A stretch of 64,000 nt of DNA from Nostoc sp. KVJ3 (GCF_026127265.1 NZ_WWFG01000001.1:1178001-1242000), one strand, 5' to 3'. Shown: positions 40,913 through 50,581, counted from the first letter of the stretch. Made by a program: numbers and translations. The notes: generated from the letters alone by a model not told the origin.

Positions 40913-43360
40913 ATGGTTCGAGAGCTAGAAAGAAAACGTCAGAGTGCAAAGTTTCCCGAAACAGCACCGGCTGCTAATCCCGTATTTTTTAGAACCTATA
41001 GCCGCCGCACAAAGGCGGGACTAAGGGAAACATGGGATGAGGTATGCGATCGCACCCTACTCGGCTTAGTCGAGTTAGGAAAGCTCACTCAAGAAGAAGC
41101 TGCCACACTGGATAAGATGCAGCGCAACCTGAAAGCTATGCCCAGTGGACGCTGGCTATGGGTTGGTGGCACAGACTGGATAACCAAGCCCAAGAACTTT
41201 TCCGGCGCTTATAATTGCACCTCCACCAATCTCCAAGACTGGAGTGCCTTCGGATTGATGATGGATTTGGCAATGATGGGCTGTGGTACTGGAGCCGTCC
41301 TAGAACCACAATTTATTAACAAGTTGCCCTCCATCCGTAATCAACTCAATATCACTGTAAAAGGTGAAATTGGCAGCACTCCTGTGCAACAGCGACGTGA
41401 ATATACTGAAACTCATATAGAAGGCAATAACGTCACTATTCACGTTGGAGATAGCCGTGAAGGTTGGGTTGAATCATATCAAGCCCTATTAGAACTCTCC
41501 ACTAATGAACAATTTTCAGCAGAAGTTAAAGTATTAGTTGATATCAGTGATGTCCGCAAAGCAGGAGAAACTCTCAACGGCTTTGGAGGAGTTGCTAATC
41601 CTGTAAAATTGCCTGGACTGTATCAACGTTGTGCATCTATTCTCAATAAAGCTTTAGGACGACAATTAAATTCAGTTGAATCTTGTCTATTAATCGATCA
41701 AGCTGCTGTAACAATTGTTGCCGGAAATATTCGTCGCTGTCTACCTGAAGATGCTTTAGTTCATACTTCCCAAGGTCTTGTTCCCATTTGCGATGTCCAA
41801 GTGGGCGATCTAGTACAAACTCCTTTAGGATTTCGGCGAGTTGTTGATAAATTCGACCAAGGATTTCAGGATGTCTATGAAATTGAAACTAATGCGACTT
41901 ACCCAAGAGCAACTTTAAACCACAGACAAGCAGTGCTGACAGATGCTCAAGGGGGAATTACCTGGAAGTCCATTGCAAGTCTAGCTGAGGGCGATCGCCT
42001 CCTGCACAACACACAAGTTCTACCTGGCGCAGTTACTCATCTACCCCCTGATTTTACTGAATCTCGACCCTCAAACAGTCGTACAGCTAAATCCTTTGTA
42101 ATTCCCCAATTGACATCTGAGGTTGCTTGGCTAATTGGGTTAACCCACGGTGATGGCTATGTTGCTCTTGGTCGCAATAAGTATGATAAGCCTTATGGCC
42201 GGGTTGAATGGGCAATGAACAGCTTAGATACGGAACTCACAGCTAGAGTTCAAGTCAAAATAGATGCTGCTTTAGCATTATTTGGATTAACTGCTACTCA
42301 TGGCATCATCAAGGGTGAAAACACTGCCAAATCAATCTGCTCATCTATTCGATTAGCTGAGTACTTCCATTGCTACATTAAGCAGCCGAATATTCCCTTA
42401 GCAGTTCCTCGTTTTATTTTGCAGGGTTCAGTAGATATCAGGGCGGCTTACCTAGCTGGATTAATGGACAGCGATGGTGCTGTAAATAACCGACCTCCTC
42501 ACTTAGTTACCTCAGTCTATCGGTCATTTATTAGACAAGTTAGTGCAGTTTTATCCAGTTTGGGTATTGCTGGCAGAATTAGCATTACCCGTCCACAACA
42601 GTCGGGATGGCAAGTTAAGTACAACCTCACAATTCCGGCATTGAAAGCGCGTTATAACGCCCTTATTGCACCTCACTCAGTTAAAGGGTGTGTAAAACAA
42701 GGATTGAAAATGTATGGTTTCACCGTCCCTGGTACAATCATGCGGGAAGCTTACAGCTATAGCGAAATGCGAGATATGGGATTTCAAGGATCTCGCACTG
42801 TTGATGCCAATTATGAACGCTATATCGTTGAAGCTGATGTCTCACTAGATATTCCAGTCACTGTTAAAGGGCTGGGGAGTTACGATCATGTCCACACTTA
42901 CGATATTGAAGTCGAAGAAGCTCATTGTTTCTATTGTGATGGCTATCTGACACACAATAGTGCTGGCATGAGGCAAGGTTCTAGCGAAGATAGTTTGTTC
43001 GCCGATGCTAAAGATAACTTATGGCAGCAAGATGAAAGTGGTAACTGGCGAATTGATCCAGAGCGTGATGCACTCAGGATGGCAAACCATACCAGAGTTT
43101 TTCACCGTAAGCCAACCTTAGAAGAATGTCTTAATGCTGTCCGCAAACAATATTATAGCGGCGAGGGAGCGATTCAATGGGCTGGTGAAGCCGTCGCGCG
43201 ATCGAACATTGATTTGCTGCCAACACAAGCTTTGAAAGTTGAGTTTTTACAAGCTTATGAACAGGGAACAGCAAAAGAGTGGTTAAAAGAACGCCATTCC
43301 AATCTTGATGCTAATGAGTTAGAACATCGTTTGCAGCGATATGCTTTAAATCCGTGTGGT
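40913..43360 (+). CDS. nrdJ: Class II (adenosylcobalamin-dependent) ribonucleotide reductase, exon 1, with intein
   Basis: 816 codons up to a group I-type intron. Residues 1-275 are the N-terminal extein of a B12-dependent ribonucleotide reductase (FRTYSRRTKAGLRETWDEVC, FSGAYNCTSTNLQDWSAFGL, AMMGCGTGAVLEP). Codons 276-682 encode an intein, and 683-816 resume extein (SAGMRQGSSEDSLFADAKDN) as far as LNPCG. In-frame translation would stop at TGA 43364-43366 without RNA splicing. The ATG at 40913 is the first in frame. The 290-base leader shows no cobalamin riboswitch that I can recognise. The enzyme converts ribonucleotides (probably NTPs) to deoxyribonucleotides independently of oxygen. Confidence 0.93.
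41738..42958 (+). other. LAGLIDADG-type intein in NrdJ, 407 residues
   Basis: The intein starts at Cys (CLPEDALVHTSQGLVPICDV, block A) directly after NIRR and ends HTYDIEVEEAHCFYCDGYLTHN, cut before the extein Ser (N/S junction). Block B is around YPRATLNHRQAVL. Two LAGLIDADG-like motifs are visible, VAWLIGLTHGDGYVALGR and AAYLAGLMDSDGAVNN, both with their acidic residue, so the homing endonuclease looks intact. It removes itself from the polypeptide after translation. It lies in a conserved part of the reductase, as inteins in this gene usually do. Confidence 0.93.
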
Positions 43361-43648
43361 AATTGATTTTGCCTCACGTTAAAAACCTCGCAAAAACGGG
43401 GAAAGCTGAGATGCTAATCCCGTGGTAATCAAAGGAATTAAAAAGTCTTTGACACCGTACAGCGTAGAGAGTGAAACTAGATGACATCAGAAATTTGTGT
43501 CTAGAATATAATCTCTCCAAGAGTGCGGGGGTGGATGTGAAAAACACTTTTATTATCTGAAGTCACATCTGCAAAAGGTACGCGGAGCTACTGCGAATAA
43601 TTAAGCAGTAGAACTAGGGGATAAAAAGCCTCTAGGGTAACAAATCTG
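43361..43648 (+). other. 288-nt group I-type intron in nrdJ
   Basis: The reductase protein breaks at NPCG and resumes at EIIGSNFHCNLSEVHLN (GAA at 43649), the normal continuation. Removing 43361-43648 restores the frame exactly. The 5' exon ends in U and the intron in G, as in group I. Exon CGTGTGGT (43353-43360) pairs with GCCTCACG (43371-43378) with one mismatch and a U-G pair at the splice site, a typical P1. A CCTCG/CGGGG stem follows. Later stems include GGATGTGA/TCACATCT (about 43534-43570) and CTACTGC/GCAGTAG. There is no ORF and an early in-frame TGA. P3/P7 were not fully resolved by eye. Confidence 0.82.
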
Positions 43649-44722
43649 GAAATCATCGGCAGTAATTTTCACTGCAATTTGTCAGAGGTTCACCTTAATC
43701 AAATCGATCCACGTAACTACAAAGAACAAGAAGAAGCTTTCACTGCTGGGGCGTTATCTGTTGCGGCACTTTTAAATCATAAATTCTTAGAACCACGCTA
43801 TCAATACAGCCGTGAATTAGATCCGATTGTGGGAGTTTCTTTTACAGGCTTATTTGATTTCTTTGTCCATGCTTTTGGTGTTGATTGGCTGCGCTGGTGG
43901 GAAGCCGGAAGACCTGCAACTCCACAAGGATTGGCTTTCAAGCATGAGGAAGAAAAATATCTCAGTTCTTGGAAAGATATTGTACATCGGGTAGTTTGGG
44001 ATTATTGCGATCGCCACAATCTCAAACGTCCAAATCGCTGTACCACAGTCCAACCCAGTGGCACTAAGGCTTTGTTAACTAATGCTAGCTCAGGATGGCA
44101 TCCCCCCAAAGCTCAAAGATTTATTCGTCGCATCACCTTCGGCAAAAATGACCCAGTAGCTTTAGCTTGTATTGACTACGGTTACAATGTCATTCCCTCT
44201 CAATCAGATAAAGATGAACAGGGCAATTTGCTCAACGATCCCTTTGATTCACGGGTGAGTGAGTGGTTAGTAGAAATTCCTGTTTCTGTAACTTGGGCTG
44301 ATTTACCAGGGGCTGATGAAATTGATGTTTCTAAGTTTTCAGTCTTAGCCCAATTTGATTTTGTTCTCCAGGTTCAACGCTGGTATGTGACTCATAATAC
44401 ATCAGCTACTTTGGAACTACGTTCTGATGAAATCGAACCATTGGGACAGAAGATATACGAAACTATCCAGAATGATGAAGGATATATTTCAGCAGCCCTT
44501 TTAGCTCGTTTTGATGACCTGCAATCATTCCCACGTTTACCATTTGAACCAATAGATAAACCAACTTACGATCGCTTAAATCAAGAGGTGAAAGCACGGC
44601 GGAAAACAGATGATTTCTGTGCAGTCTTAAGCCGCTACGATTTAGGTGAAATGTCAGAGGCTGGCCCTAGTGGTTGTGATTCTGATAAATGCATGTTTCC
44701 CGATCAGCAACCAAGCTCATAA
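43649..44722 (+). CDS. nrdJ: Class II ribonucleotide reductase, exon 2
   Basis: 357 codons plus stop; the listed ORF begins later (43679), but homology and the intron boundary place the exon start at GAA 43649 (EIIGSNFHCNLSEVH). The rest matches the C-terminal catalytic barrel, with TVQPSGTKALLTNASSGWHP near residue 135 and the C-terminal ending EAGPSGCDSDKCMFPD, whose Cys pair may serve re-reduction of the active site. Joined, the mature extein is about 766 residues. It is followed by a strong terminator at 44770. Confidence 0.92.
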   Translation, partial: EIIGSNFHCNLSEVHLNQIDPRNYKEQEEAFTAGALSVAALLNHKFLEPRYQYSRELDPIVGVSFTGLFDFFVHAFGVDWLRWWEAGRPATPQGLAFKHEEEKYLSSWKDIVHRVVWDYCDRHNLKRPNRCTTVQPSGTKALLTNASSGWHPPKAQRFIRRITFGKNDPVALACIDYGYNVIPSQSDKDEQGNLLNDPFDSRVSEWLVEIPVSVTWADLPGADEIDVSKFSVLAQFDFVLQVQRWYVTHNTSATLELRSDEIEPLGQKIYETIQNDEGYISAALLARFDDLQSFPRLPFEPIDKPTYDRLNQEVKARRKTDDFCAVLSRYDLGEMSEAGPSGCDSDKCMFPDQQPSS

Positions 44723-44769
44723 GGTGAAATAACACCAACTTAGGGTAGGCACTATTTATCTATTACAAT

Positions 44770-44810
44770 AAAAAGCACTGGTTTAAATTCATATTAAACC
44801 AGTGCTTTTT
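44770..44810 (+). terminator. Intrinsic terminator of nrdJ
   Basis: AAAAAGCACTGGTTTAA and TTAAACCAGTGCTTTTT form a perfect 17-bp stem with a 7-base loop, ending in a T-run. It lies 47 bases after the nrdJ stop. Confidence 0.9.
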
Positions 44811-44838
44811 ATATGAATTTAAATTATCCCTTTTAACT

Positions 44839-44939
44839 CAATACCCTTGGTTTAAGCGCTACTTGTACAAAATCTTGGGTTTTGAGACGCGATAAATCGC
44901 CGTCTCTACAAGTGTTTTGGTCTTATCTGAACTGTATTG
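44839..44939 (-). repeat. Family-B MITE, inverted copy
   Basis: Read on the minus strand it opens CAATACAGTTCAGATAAG, then CCAAAACACTTGTAGAGACG, matching the 47482 copy. It ends CCAAGGGTATTG. Length is 101 bp. It lies between the nrdJ terminator and a GCGTCCTTTGCGGTTCG repeat at 44965-44990. Confidence 0.75.
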
Positions 44940-45118
44940 CCTTTTAACTTCTTTCTTTCTTCGTGTCCTTTGCGTCCTTTGCGGTTCGTTTTTCTTCCTT
45001 CCTTCTTATACTTAGGTTTAGCGCATCTTCATACAGAATTGGTAACAGTAGTTATTTTGCTATAGAAAAGCAACACAAAATTTCTCTACACTATTATCTT
45101 GGCAAAAGGAGTCCGCCA

Positions 45119-46138
45119 ATGAAAGCTTACGAAATTCAAAGCAACGGCGGGATTGATGCCCTCGCATTAGTCGATCGCCCTGAACCAAAACCAACTGCGG
45201 GACAAGTTCTCATTCAAGTCAAAGCAACATCCCTAAATTACCGCGATTTGCTCGTCGCTGAGGGTGCTTACGGCGCTAGACAGAAATATCCGTTAATTCC
45301 CCTATCTGACGGTGCGGGGGAAGTCGTGGCGGTGGGAGAAGGTGTGACACGGGTGAAAATAGGCGATCGCGTCGCTGGTATTTTCTTCCAAGACTGGATT
45401 TATGGCTTTTTAACCAAAGAGAAAATGAAATCCGATCTCGGAGGCGGTATCAATGGAATGCTAGCTGAGTATGTTGTATTACACCAAGATGGGTTAGTGA
45501 TATTGCCTGACTACCTATCCTATTTTGAAGGGGCAACTTTACCCTGTGCAGCAGTCACAGCTTGGCATGGACTGGTGACAAAAGGCAATATTGACGCAGG
45601 TGATAGTGTTTTATTACTCGGTACTGGCGGAGTTTCGATTTTTGCTCTTCAGTTTGCCAAAATACATGGTGCTAGAGTGATTATTACTTCTAGCAGTGAC
45701 GAGAAATTGGCACGAGCTAAACAGCTTGGTGCTGATGAGACGATTAACTACAAAACAACGCCAGATTGGGAAAAACAAGTTTACCAATTAACGAATCGCA
45801 CAGGTGTAGATCATGTAATAGAAGTAGGCGGTGCAGGGACTCTGCCAAAATCATTACAAGCAGTCCGCATTGGGGGACGGATTAGTTTGATTGGCGTATT
45901 GTCAGGTAGAGGAAGTGAAATTGACCCCATGCCAATACTTTTTAAAAGTTTAACAGTTCAGGGCATTTATGTTGGCAGCCGGGAAATGTTTGAGGCAATG
46001 AATCAAACGATGCAACAGCATCAGATTAAACCGATTATCGATCGAGTTTTCCCATTTAATGAAGTCCGAGAAGCTTATCATTACCTCAAAAGTGGGACTC
46101 ACTTCGGGAAAGTGGTTATCAATCTAATTCATAATTAA
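45119..46138 (+). CDS. Zinc-type/quinone oxidoreductase-like MDR superfamily protein
   Basis: 339 residues from ATG 45119, chosen because AAAGGAG precedes it and homology starts at MKAYEIQSNGGIDAL; the frame extends upstream through repeats only. Medium-chain dehydrogenase features: LNYRDLLVAEGAYGA, PLIPLSDGAGEVVAVGEGV, VAGIFFQDW, a Rossmann site LLLGTGGVSIFALQFAKIHG (GTGGVS), and RIGGRISLIGVLSGRG. The catalytic-zinc Cys of alcohol dehydrogenases (GHE) is absent, so a zinc-free NADPH:quinone or enoyl-type reductase is likelier. It precedes the M20 amidohydrolase by 74 bases on the same strand. Confidence 0.85.
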   Translation: MKAYEIQSNGGIDALALVDRPEPKPTAGQVLIQVKATSLNYRDLLVAEGAYGARQKYPLIPLSDGAGEVVAVGEGVTRVKIGDRVAGIFFQDWIYGFLTKEKMKSDLGGGINGMLAEYVVLHQDGLVILPDYLSYFEGATLPCAAVTAWHGLVTKGNIDAGDSVLLLGTGGVSIFALQFAKIHGARVIITSSSDEKLARAKQLGADETINYKTTPDWEKQVYQLTNRTGVDHVIEVGGAGTLPKSLQAVRIGGRISLIGVLSGRGSEIDPMPILFKSLTVQGIYVGSREMFEAMNQTMQQHQIKPIIDRVFPFNEVREAYHYLKSGTHFGKVVINLIHN

Positions 46139-46212
46139 AACGACTCTAATGATGATTTGCCATTCTCTACGATAAACTAAGTTAGCTGTAATTAAACTAG
46201 CTTGTCTTCATA

Positions 46213-47454
46213 ATGGTTTCTACTTTTCCCAATCCCTCTTCTGTTGATCTATCTCGCATCCGACTGGCAATTCGCTCATTGCAACCGCAATTAGTAGAGT
46301 GGCGGCGGCGATTGCATCAACAACCAGAGTTGGGTTTTCAGGAAAAACTGACTGCTGAGTTTGTCTGGCAAAAGTTGCAAGAATGGGGAATTGAACATCA
46401 AACTGGCATTGCCCAAACTGGGATTGTCGCCACCATCAAGGGTAACAAACCAGATCCAAAATCCAAAATCCAAAATCCAAAATTGCCAGTTTTAGCGATT
46501 CGGGCAGATATGGATGCTTTGCCAATCCAAGAACTTAACGAAGTGCCATACAAATCGCAGCATGATGGAGTGATGCATGCTTGTGGACATGATGGACATA
46601 CTGCGATCGCATTAGGTACAGCTTACTATCTCCAGCAGCATCGCCAAGACTTTTCCGGTACCGTGAAAATTATCTTTCAGCCAGCAGAAGAATCACCGGG
46701 TGGCGCAAAGCCGATGATTGAAGCTGGAGTTCTGAAAAAGCCTGATGTTGACGCGATTATTGGCTTGCACCTGTGGAATAATTTACCATTGGGAACAGTG
46801 GGTGTCCGCGCTGGGGCGTTGATGGCTGCTGTGGAGTGCTTTAATTGCACAATTTTAGGCAAAGGTGGACACGGCGCACTACCACATCAAACTGTTGACT
46901 CTGTTGTAGTTGCTGCCCAAATTGTAAATGCTCTGCAAACCATTGTCGCTCGGAATGTGAATCCTATTGATTCAGCTGTGGTAACGGTGGGCGAACTTCA
47001 TGCTGGAACCAAGCGAAATGTGATTGCTGATACAGCGAGAATGACTGCTACTGTCAGGTATTTTAATCCTAGTTTGAAAGGCTTTTTTAACCAGCGTGTC
47101 GAGCAGATTATTGCTGGAATTTGTCAAAGTCATGGTGCGAGTTATGACTTAGAATATTGGTCACTTTATCCACCAGTAATTAATGATATTAAGATAGCGG
47201 AATTGGTGCGAACTGTAGCAGAAGAAGTGGTAGAAACCCCGTTGGGTATTGTGCCAGAATGCCAAACTATGGCTGCTGAGGATATGTCATTTTTCTTGCA
47301 AGAGGTTCCTGGTTGCTATTTCTTTTTAGGTTCTGCGAATCCAGAGAAAGATTTGGCGTATCCTCATCATCATCCCCGGTTTGATTTTGATGAAACCGCC
47401 TTGGAAATGGGCGTGGAAATATTTGTGAGATGCGTAGAGAAGTTTTTTAGTTGA
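46213..47454 (+). CDS. M20D-family amidohydrolase (N-acyl amino acid hydrolase type)
   Basis: 413 residues. Metal ligands and catalysis: MHACGHDGHTAIALGTAYYL (Cys/His site near 120), QPAEESPGGAKPMIEAGVL (Glu), GLHLWNNLPLGTVG (His), and PHHHPRFDFDETAL at the end. The dimerisation domain is GKGGHGALPHQTVDSVV. The family hydrolyses hippurate, N-acetyl amino acids or IAA conjugates. Residues ~80-92 (DPKSKIQNPKLP) derive from four ATCCAAA units at 46454-46484, the same repeat that occurs near 3661-3705 in non-coding DNA. ATG 46213 is preferred. It is on the same strand as the MDR gene. Confidence 0.92.
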   Translation: MVSTFPNPSSVDLSRIRLAIRSLQPQLVEWRRRLHQQPELGFQEKLTAEFVWQKLQEWGIEHQTGIAQTGIVATIKGNKPDPKSKIQNPKLPVLAIRADMDALPIQELNEVPYKSQHDGVMHACGHDGHTAIALGTAYYLQQHRQDFSGTVKIIFQPAEESPGGAKPMIEAGVLKKPDVDAIIGLHLWNNLPLGTVGVRAGALMAAVECFNCTILGKGGHGALPHQTVDSVVVAAQIVNALQTIVARNVNPIDSAVVTVGELHAGTKRNVIADTARMTATVRYFNPSLKGFFNQRVEQIIAGICQSHGASYDLEYWSLYPPVINDIKIAELVRTVAEEVVETPLGIVPECQTMAAEDMSFFLQEVPGCYFFLGSANPEKDLAYPHHHPRFDFDETALEMGVEIFVRCVEKFFS

Positions 47455-47481
47455 GTCGATGGAAATTAGATGTTTTTAATT

Positions 47482-47583
47482 CAATACAATTCAGATAAGC
47501 CCAAAACACTTGTAGAGACGGCGATTTATCGCGTCTCTAAAGACCAATTATCTACACTAATAACCTTTAGCTAAACTGTATTG
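47482..47583 (+). repeat. Family-B MITE, intact copy
   Basis: 102 bp from CAATACAATTCAGATAAGCC to AAACTGTATTG, with CAATACA and TGTATTG ends inverted. The interior includes a GTAGAGACGGCGATTTATCG hairpin. This copy is the empty site that shows the nested insertion at 33401. Confidence 0.8.
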
Positions 47584-47642
47584 GTTGTTAATCAAGTTAA
47601 ATTTAATTGAATTTTTATGAATAAAAATTCAATTAAATTGAT

Positions 47643-47735
47643 TAGGACTTACGCAAAATATCTCTCAAACTCTGATTTCTCTGTGCCCTCTGTGCCTCTG
47701 CGGTTCGTTATTCCGTAACTTGTGCGTAAGTCCTA
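47643..47735. mobile_element. 93-bp MITE with 13-bp terminal inverted repeats
   Basis: TAGGACTTACGCA at 47643-47655 is the exact reverse complement of TGCGTAAGTCCTA at 47723-47735. The centre carries the CTGTGCCCTCTGTGCCTCTG repeat. A solitary copy of the end lies at 52345-52357, so this family too is dispersed. Confidence 0.75.
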
Positions 47736-48225
47736 TTGATGATTGCAACACATCCTTGGATAAAAGACGCGATTCATCGCGTCTCTACAAATGGTCTATT
47801 TGTTGCATTCTTTTTTCAAATTGGTATAACTATATAAAAAGCCGGAGTTTTTACCTCTGGCTTTATCACTTTATAGTTGTTCGACACGTGAAATTAATTA
47901 TTTTCCTGCCCGTCTAACCAAATAAATAAATCAGCTATAGACGAAATTCTCAAAAGCAACCTTCCTAATGCTTCTAGCTTTTCCTTGTTTAAAACTTGAA
48001 CTCTCTTAATAGTGAAGCTCTTATGCTTGCTTCAAAAAATATAATATGACGCGATCGCAGAAGTTGTGTTATAAAAACGGGCAAAGTCTTACAAAATACC
48101 AAAATCTTTACTATGAAGCTTTTTCGTTAAATGCGTAATTACTATACCAATGGCATCAAATGCTACTGTAACCAATCAAACTTTAGCGTTTAATCATCAG
48201 TAATCTTTAAAAAATAGAAAAAATA
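47736..48225. other. Gene-free region upstream of the aminotransferase
   Basis: 490 bases with no supported gene. It holds a GACGCGATTCATCGCGTCTC hairpin near 47764-47788, a terminator-like stem (next entry) and one HIP1-like site near 48051. The final 100 bases are AT-rich and should carry the promoter of the gene at 48226. Confidence 0.4.
47838..47867 (+). terminator. Terminator-like hairpin
   Basis: AAAGCCGGAG (47838-47847) pairs with CTCTGGCTTT (47855-47864), with one G-T pair, followed by AT. It lies nearly 400 bases after the M20 gene, beyond two MITEs. It may once have been closer to the M20 stop, or may end an unannotated transcript. Confidence 0.4.
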
Positions 48226-49545
48226 ATGTTAAGTATCCCTATTAACCTAAATTTACCTCGTAAACCCCATTTAATAACTTCCTTACCTGGGCCTCGCGCT
48301 CAAGCAATTGTACAACGCGATCGCGCCGTCACTTCCCCTTCTTATACTCGCGATTACCCCTTAGTAGTATCTCGCGGACAAGGCTGTATGGTGGAAGATG
48401 TGGACGGAAATATATTTCTAGATATGACCGCAGGTATAGCCGTTACCGCCACCGGACACGCCCACCCGGAAGTCGTCAAAGCAATTCAACAACAGTCGGC
48501 GCGTCTGCTGCATATGTCAGGGACGGATTTTTATTATGAACCGATGGTAGAATTAGCGGAACAATTAGCGATTCGCGCCCCTTTTCCTCAACCACAGAAT
48601 AACAGTGCATTCCCCGCAAAAATATTTTTTACCAATTCCGGGGCAGAGTCAAACGAAGGAGCAATTAAACTAGCTCGATATTACACCAAGCGATCGCTAA
48701 TTGTGGCATTCTTAGGCGCATTTCACGGACGCACTTATGGCGCAATGTCTCTCACGGGTTCCAAAGCAGTGCAGCGAGAGAATTTTGGCCCTTTAGTTCC
48801 TGGGGTAACTCATATCCCCTACGGCACTCACGCCAGCTTAGATTACTTAGAACAACAGCTATTTGGGACAATTTTACCACCGCAAGAAGTAGCAGCGATC
48901 GTAGTTGAGCCGATTCAAGGAGAGGGTGGATATATCGTACCAGAGGATGGTTTTTTAAAACGGATTCGGGAGATTTGCGATCGCCACGGTATTCTGATGG
49001 TGGTGGATGAAGTACAAGCGGGAATGGGGCGGACTGGTCGCTTATTTGCGATCGAGCATTGGGGTGTGATGCCTGATATTATTACTACTGCTAAAGGTAT
49101 CGCCAGTGGTCTGCCATTAGGAGCAATACTTGCCAGACCAGAGTTAATGACTTGGCCTCCCGGTTCTCACGCTACCACCTTTGGCGGTAATCCCGTAGCT
49201 TGTGCTGCTGGTATTGCCACACTACGATTGCTGGAAAGTGGTTTGATGACCAATGCTACCCAGATGGGAGAATTTTTACAAGCTAGTCTTACCCAGTTAC
49301 ATCAAAAATTTCCGAGAGTATCACTGCCACGAGGTAAAGGTTTGATGGTTGCGGTGGATTTATTGGATGAACAAGGTAATCTAGATCGTGAATTGCGCGA
49401 TCGCATTATCCAAGAAGCATTTTTACACGGTTTATTATTGTTAGGTTGCGGTAAAGCAGCAATTCGTTTCTGTCCCCCTCTAGTTATCGATAGCGACCAA
49501 ATTCAAATAGCCCTTCAAATTATTAGTGAGATTTTAAATTTTTAA
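48226..49545 (+). CDS. Class III pyridoxal-phosphate aminotransferase (acetylornithine/4-aminobutyrate type)
   Basis: 439 residues. PLP-enzyme motifs: FFTNSGAESNEGAIKLARYY, AFHGRTYGAMSLTGSK, VEPIQGEGGYIVP, VVDEVQAGMGRTGRLFAIEH (Asp that holds the pyridine N), and the Schiff-base Lys in IITTAKGIASGLPLGAIL. TFGGNPVACAAG lies near the end. The class transfers omega-amino groups of ornithine, GABA, lysine or 2-aminoadipate-type substrates; the sequence alone does not decide which. A DUF1338 gene follows on the same strand after about 120 bases of repeats, which hints at lysine or aminoadipate breakdown. Confidence 0.9.
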   Translation: MLSIPINLNLPRKPHLITSLPGPRAQAIVQRDRAVTSPSYTRDYPLVVSRGQGCMVEDVDGNIFLDMTAGIAVTATGHAHPEVVKAIQQQSARLLHMSGTDFYYEPMVELAEQLAIRAPFPQPQNNSAFPAKIFFTNSGAESNEGAIKLARYYTKRSLIVAFLGAFHGRTYGAMSLTGSKAVQRENFGPLVPGVTHIPYGTHASLDYLEQQLFGTILPPQEVAAIVVEPIQGEGGYIVPEDGFLKRIREICDRHGILMVVDEVQAGMGRTGRLFAIEHWGVMPDIITTAKGIASGLPLGAILARPELMTWPPGSHATTFGGNPVACAAGIATLRLLESGLMTNATQMGEFLQASLTQLHQKFPRVSLPRGKGLMVAVDLLDEQGNLDRELRDRIIQEAFLHGLLLLGCGKAAIRFCPPLVIDSDQIQIALQIISEILNF

Positions 49546-49666
49546 AAGATAAGAGGGAGTGGGGAGTGGGGAGGATGAGGGAGACAAGGGAGACAATGAG
49601 AATAACCAATGCCCAATGCCCCATGCCCAACAATACCCAATGCCCAATTCCCAATTCCCAATACTT

Positions 49667-50581
49667 ATGAAACCCGAAATAGCCCTTAATTTATGGAAAT
49701 TACTTTGGCAAGAATACAGCACCAGAGTAAATCATGCCCGTACCTACCAGCAAATGATAACTGCTGCCGGTGGGACTGTCGCCAACGACCACATCGCCTT
49801 TCGGTCTTTGCGTTTATTAATAGATAGTCCACAGGGTGAAGTTAACTTAGGAATTGACTACCTCGCACAACTTGCCGAAGCTTTGGGTTACGTTGCTGCT
49901 GGAGAGTATAATTTTGCTCAAACCCATTTGTACGCCCGTCATTATCGTCATCCGCAACAAGAGGAATTTAACTTACCTAAACTCTTTATCAGTGAGTTGA
50001 TTGTCGATGAATTGCCTGTTAATATTGCTCAACTCATCTTTAAAACAGTATCTTCAATTCCAAACGAACTGACCTCACCTGTTAATTTTCTCAAAAAAGA
50101 CGAGAACGTTGAAACTATCGCCAAACAACTCCAGCAAGTCTTTACCCGCCCTTGGCTACCTCCCCAGCGTTCTATTGTCGAAGAGGTGAATCAGATTACT
50201 CAGTATGGGGCTTGGGTGTTGCTGCACGGATATGCTGTTAACCACTTTACAGGCTACGTTAACGGACAAAACACCCCAGAATATCCAGACATTGATACTA
50301 CCGCCACTGGTTTGGCTAACCTGGGTGTACCAATGAAAGCAGAGATAGAGGGAAATATTGCTTGTGGTTTGCGGCAAACTGCAACTCAAGCTGTAACAGA
50401 AATGGTGACAGTGTTAGATAATAACAGTGGCGCAGAAATTCAGATTCCTTGGACTTATGCTTATTATGAAATTGCCCAGAGGTATCTAATAGAAGTGGAG
50501 CCTCAAAAACAGATCCTTTTCGATGCTTTTTTAGGAAGTAATGCCCAGCAGTTGTTTGAAATGACTCGTCTATCTAAATAA
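49667..50581 (+). CDS. DUF1338 protein (2-oxoadipate dioxygenase/decarboxylase family)
   Basis: 304 residues from ATG 49667 (MKPEIALNLWKLLWQEYSTR). The open frame reaches 49559, but that part is the CCAATGCCC and GGGGAGTGGGG repeat. DUF1338 includes the 2-oxoadipate dioxygenase/decarboxylase HglS, a non-haem iron enzyme forming D-2-hydroxyglutarate in lysine catabolism. NDHIAFRSLRLLIDSP holds a conserved His-x-Ala-x-Arg, and GYAVNHFTGYVNG another His. The protein is shorter than bacterial HglS (about 450 as I recall). Its stop codon TAA (50579-50581) overlaps the first bases of a 154-bp MITE. Confidence 0.82.
   Translation: MKPEIALNLWKLLWQEYSTRVNHARTYQQMITAAGGTVANDHIAFRSLRLLIDSPQGEVNLGIDYLAQLAEALGYVAAGEYNFAQTHLYARHYRHPQQEEFNLPKLFISELIVDELPVNIAQLIFKTVSSIPNELTSPVNFLKKDENVETIAKQLQQVFTRPWLPPQRSIVEEVNQITQYGAWVLLHGYAVNHFTGYVNGQNTPEYPDIDTTATGLANLGVPMKAEIEGNIACGLRQTATQAVTEMVTVLDNNSGAEIQIPWTYAYYEIAQRYLIEVEPQKQILFDAFLGSNAQQLFEMTRLSK

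Noticed and set aside
43679..44722. Separate gene for the C-terminal half of ribonucleotide reductase
   Set aside because: Homology starts at 43649 with no start codon, and the intron boundary restores one continuous frame with exon 1.
44963..45118. N-terminal extension of the MDR oxidoreductase
   Set aside because: The extension is read from the GCGTCCTTTGCGGTTCG repeat, and a strong AAGGAG site precedes the ATG at 45119.
49559..49666. 36-residue N-terminal extension of the DUF1338 protein
   Set aside because: It translates GGGGAGTGGGGAGG and CCCAATGCCC repeats; homology begins at the ATG at 49667.
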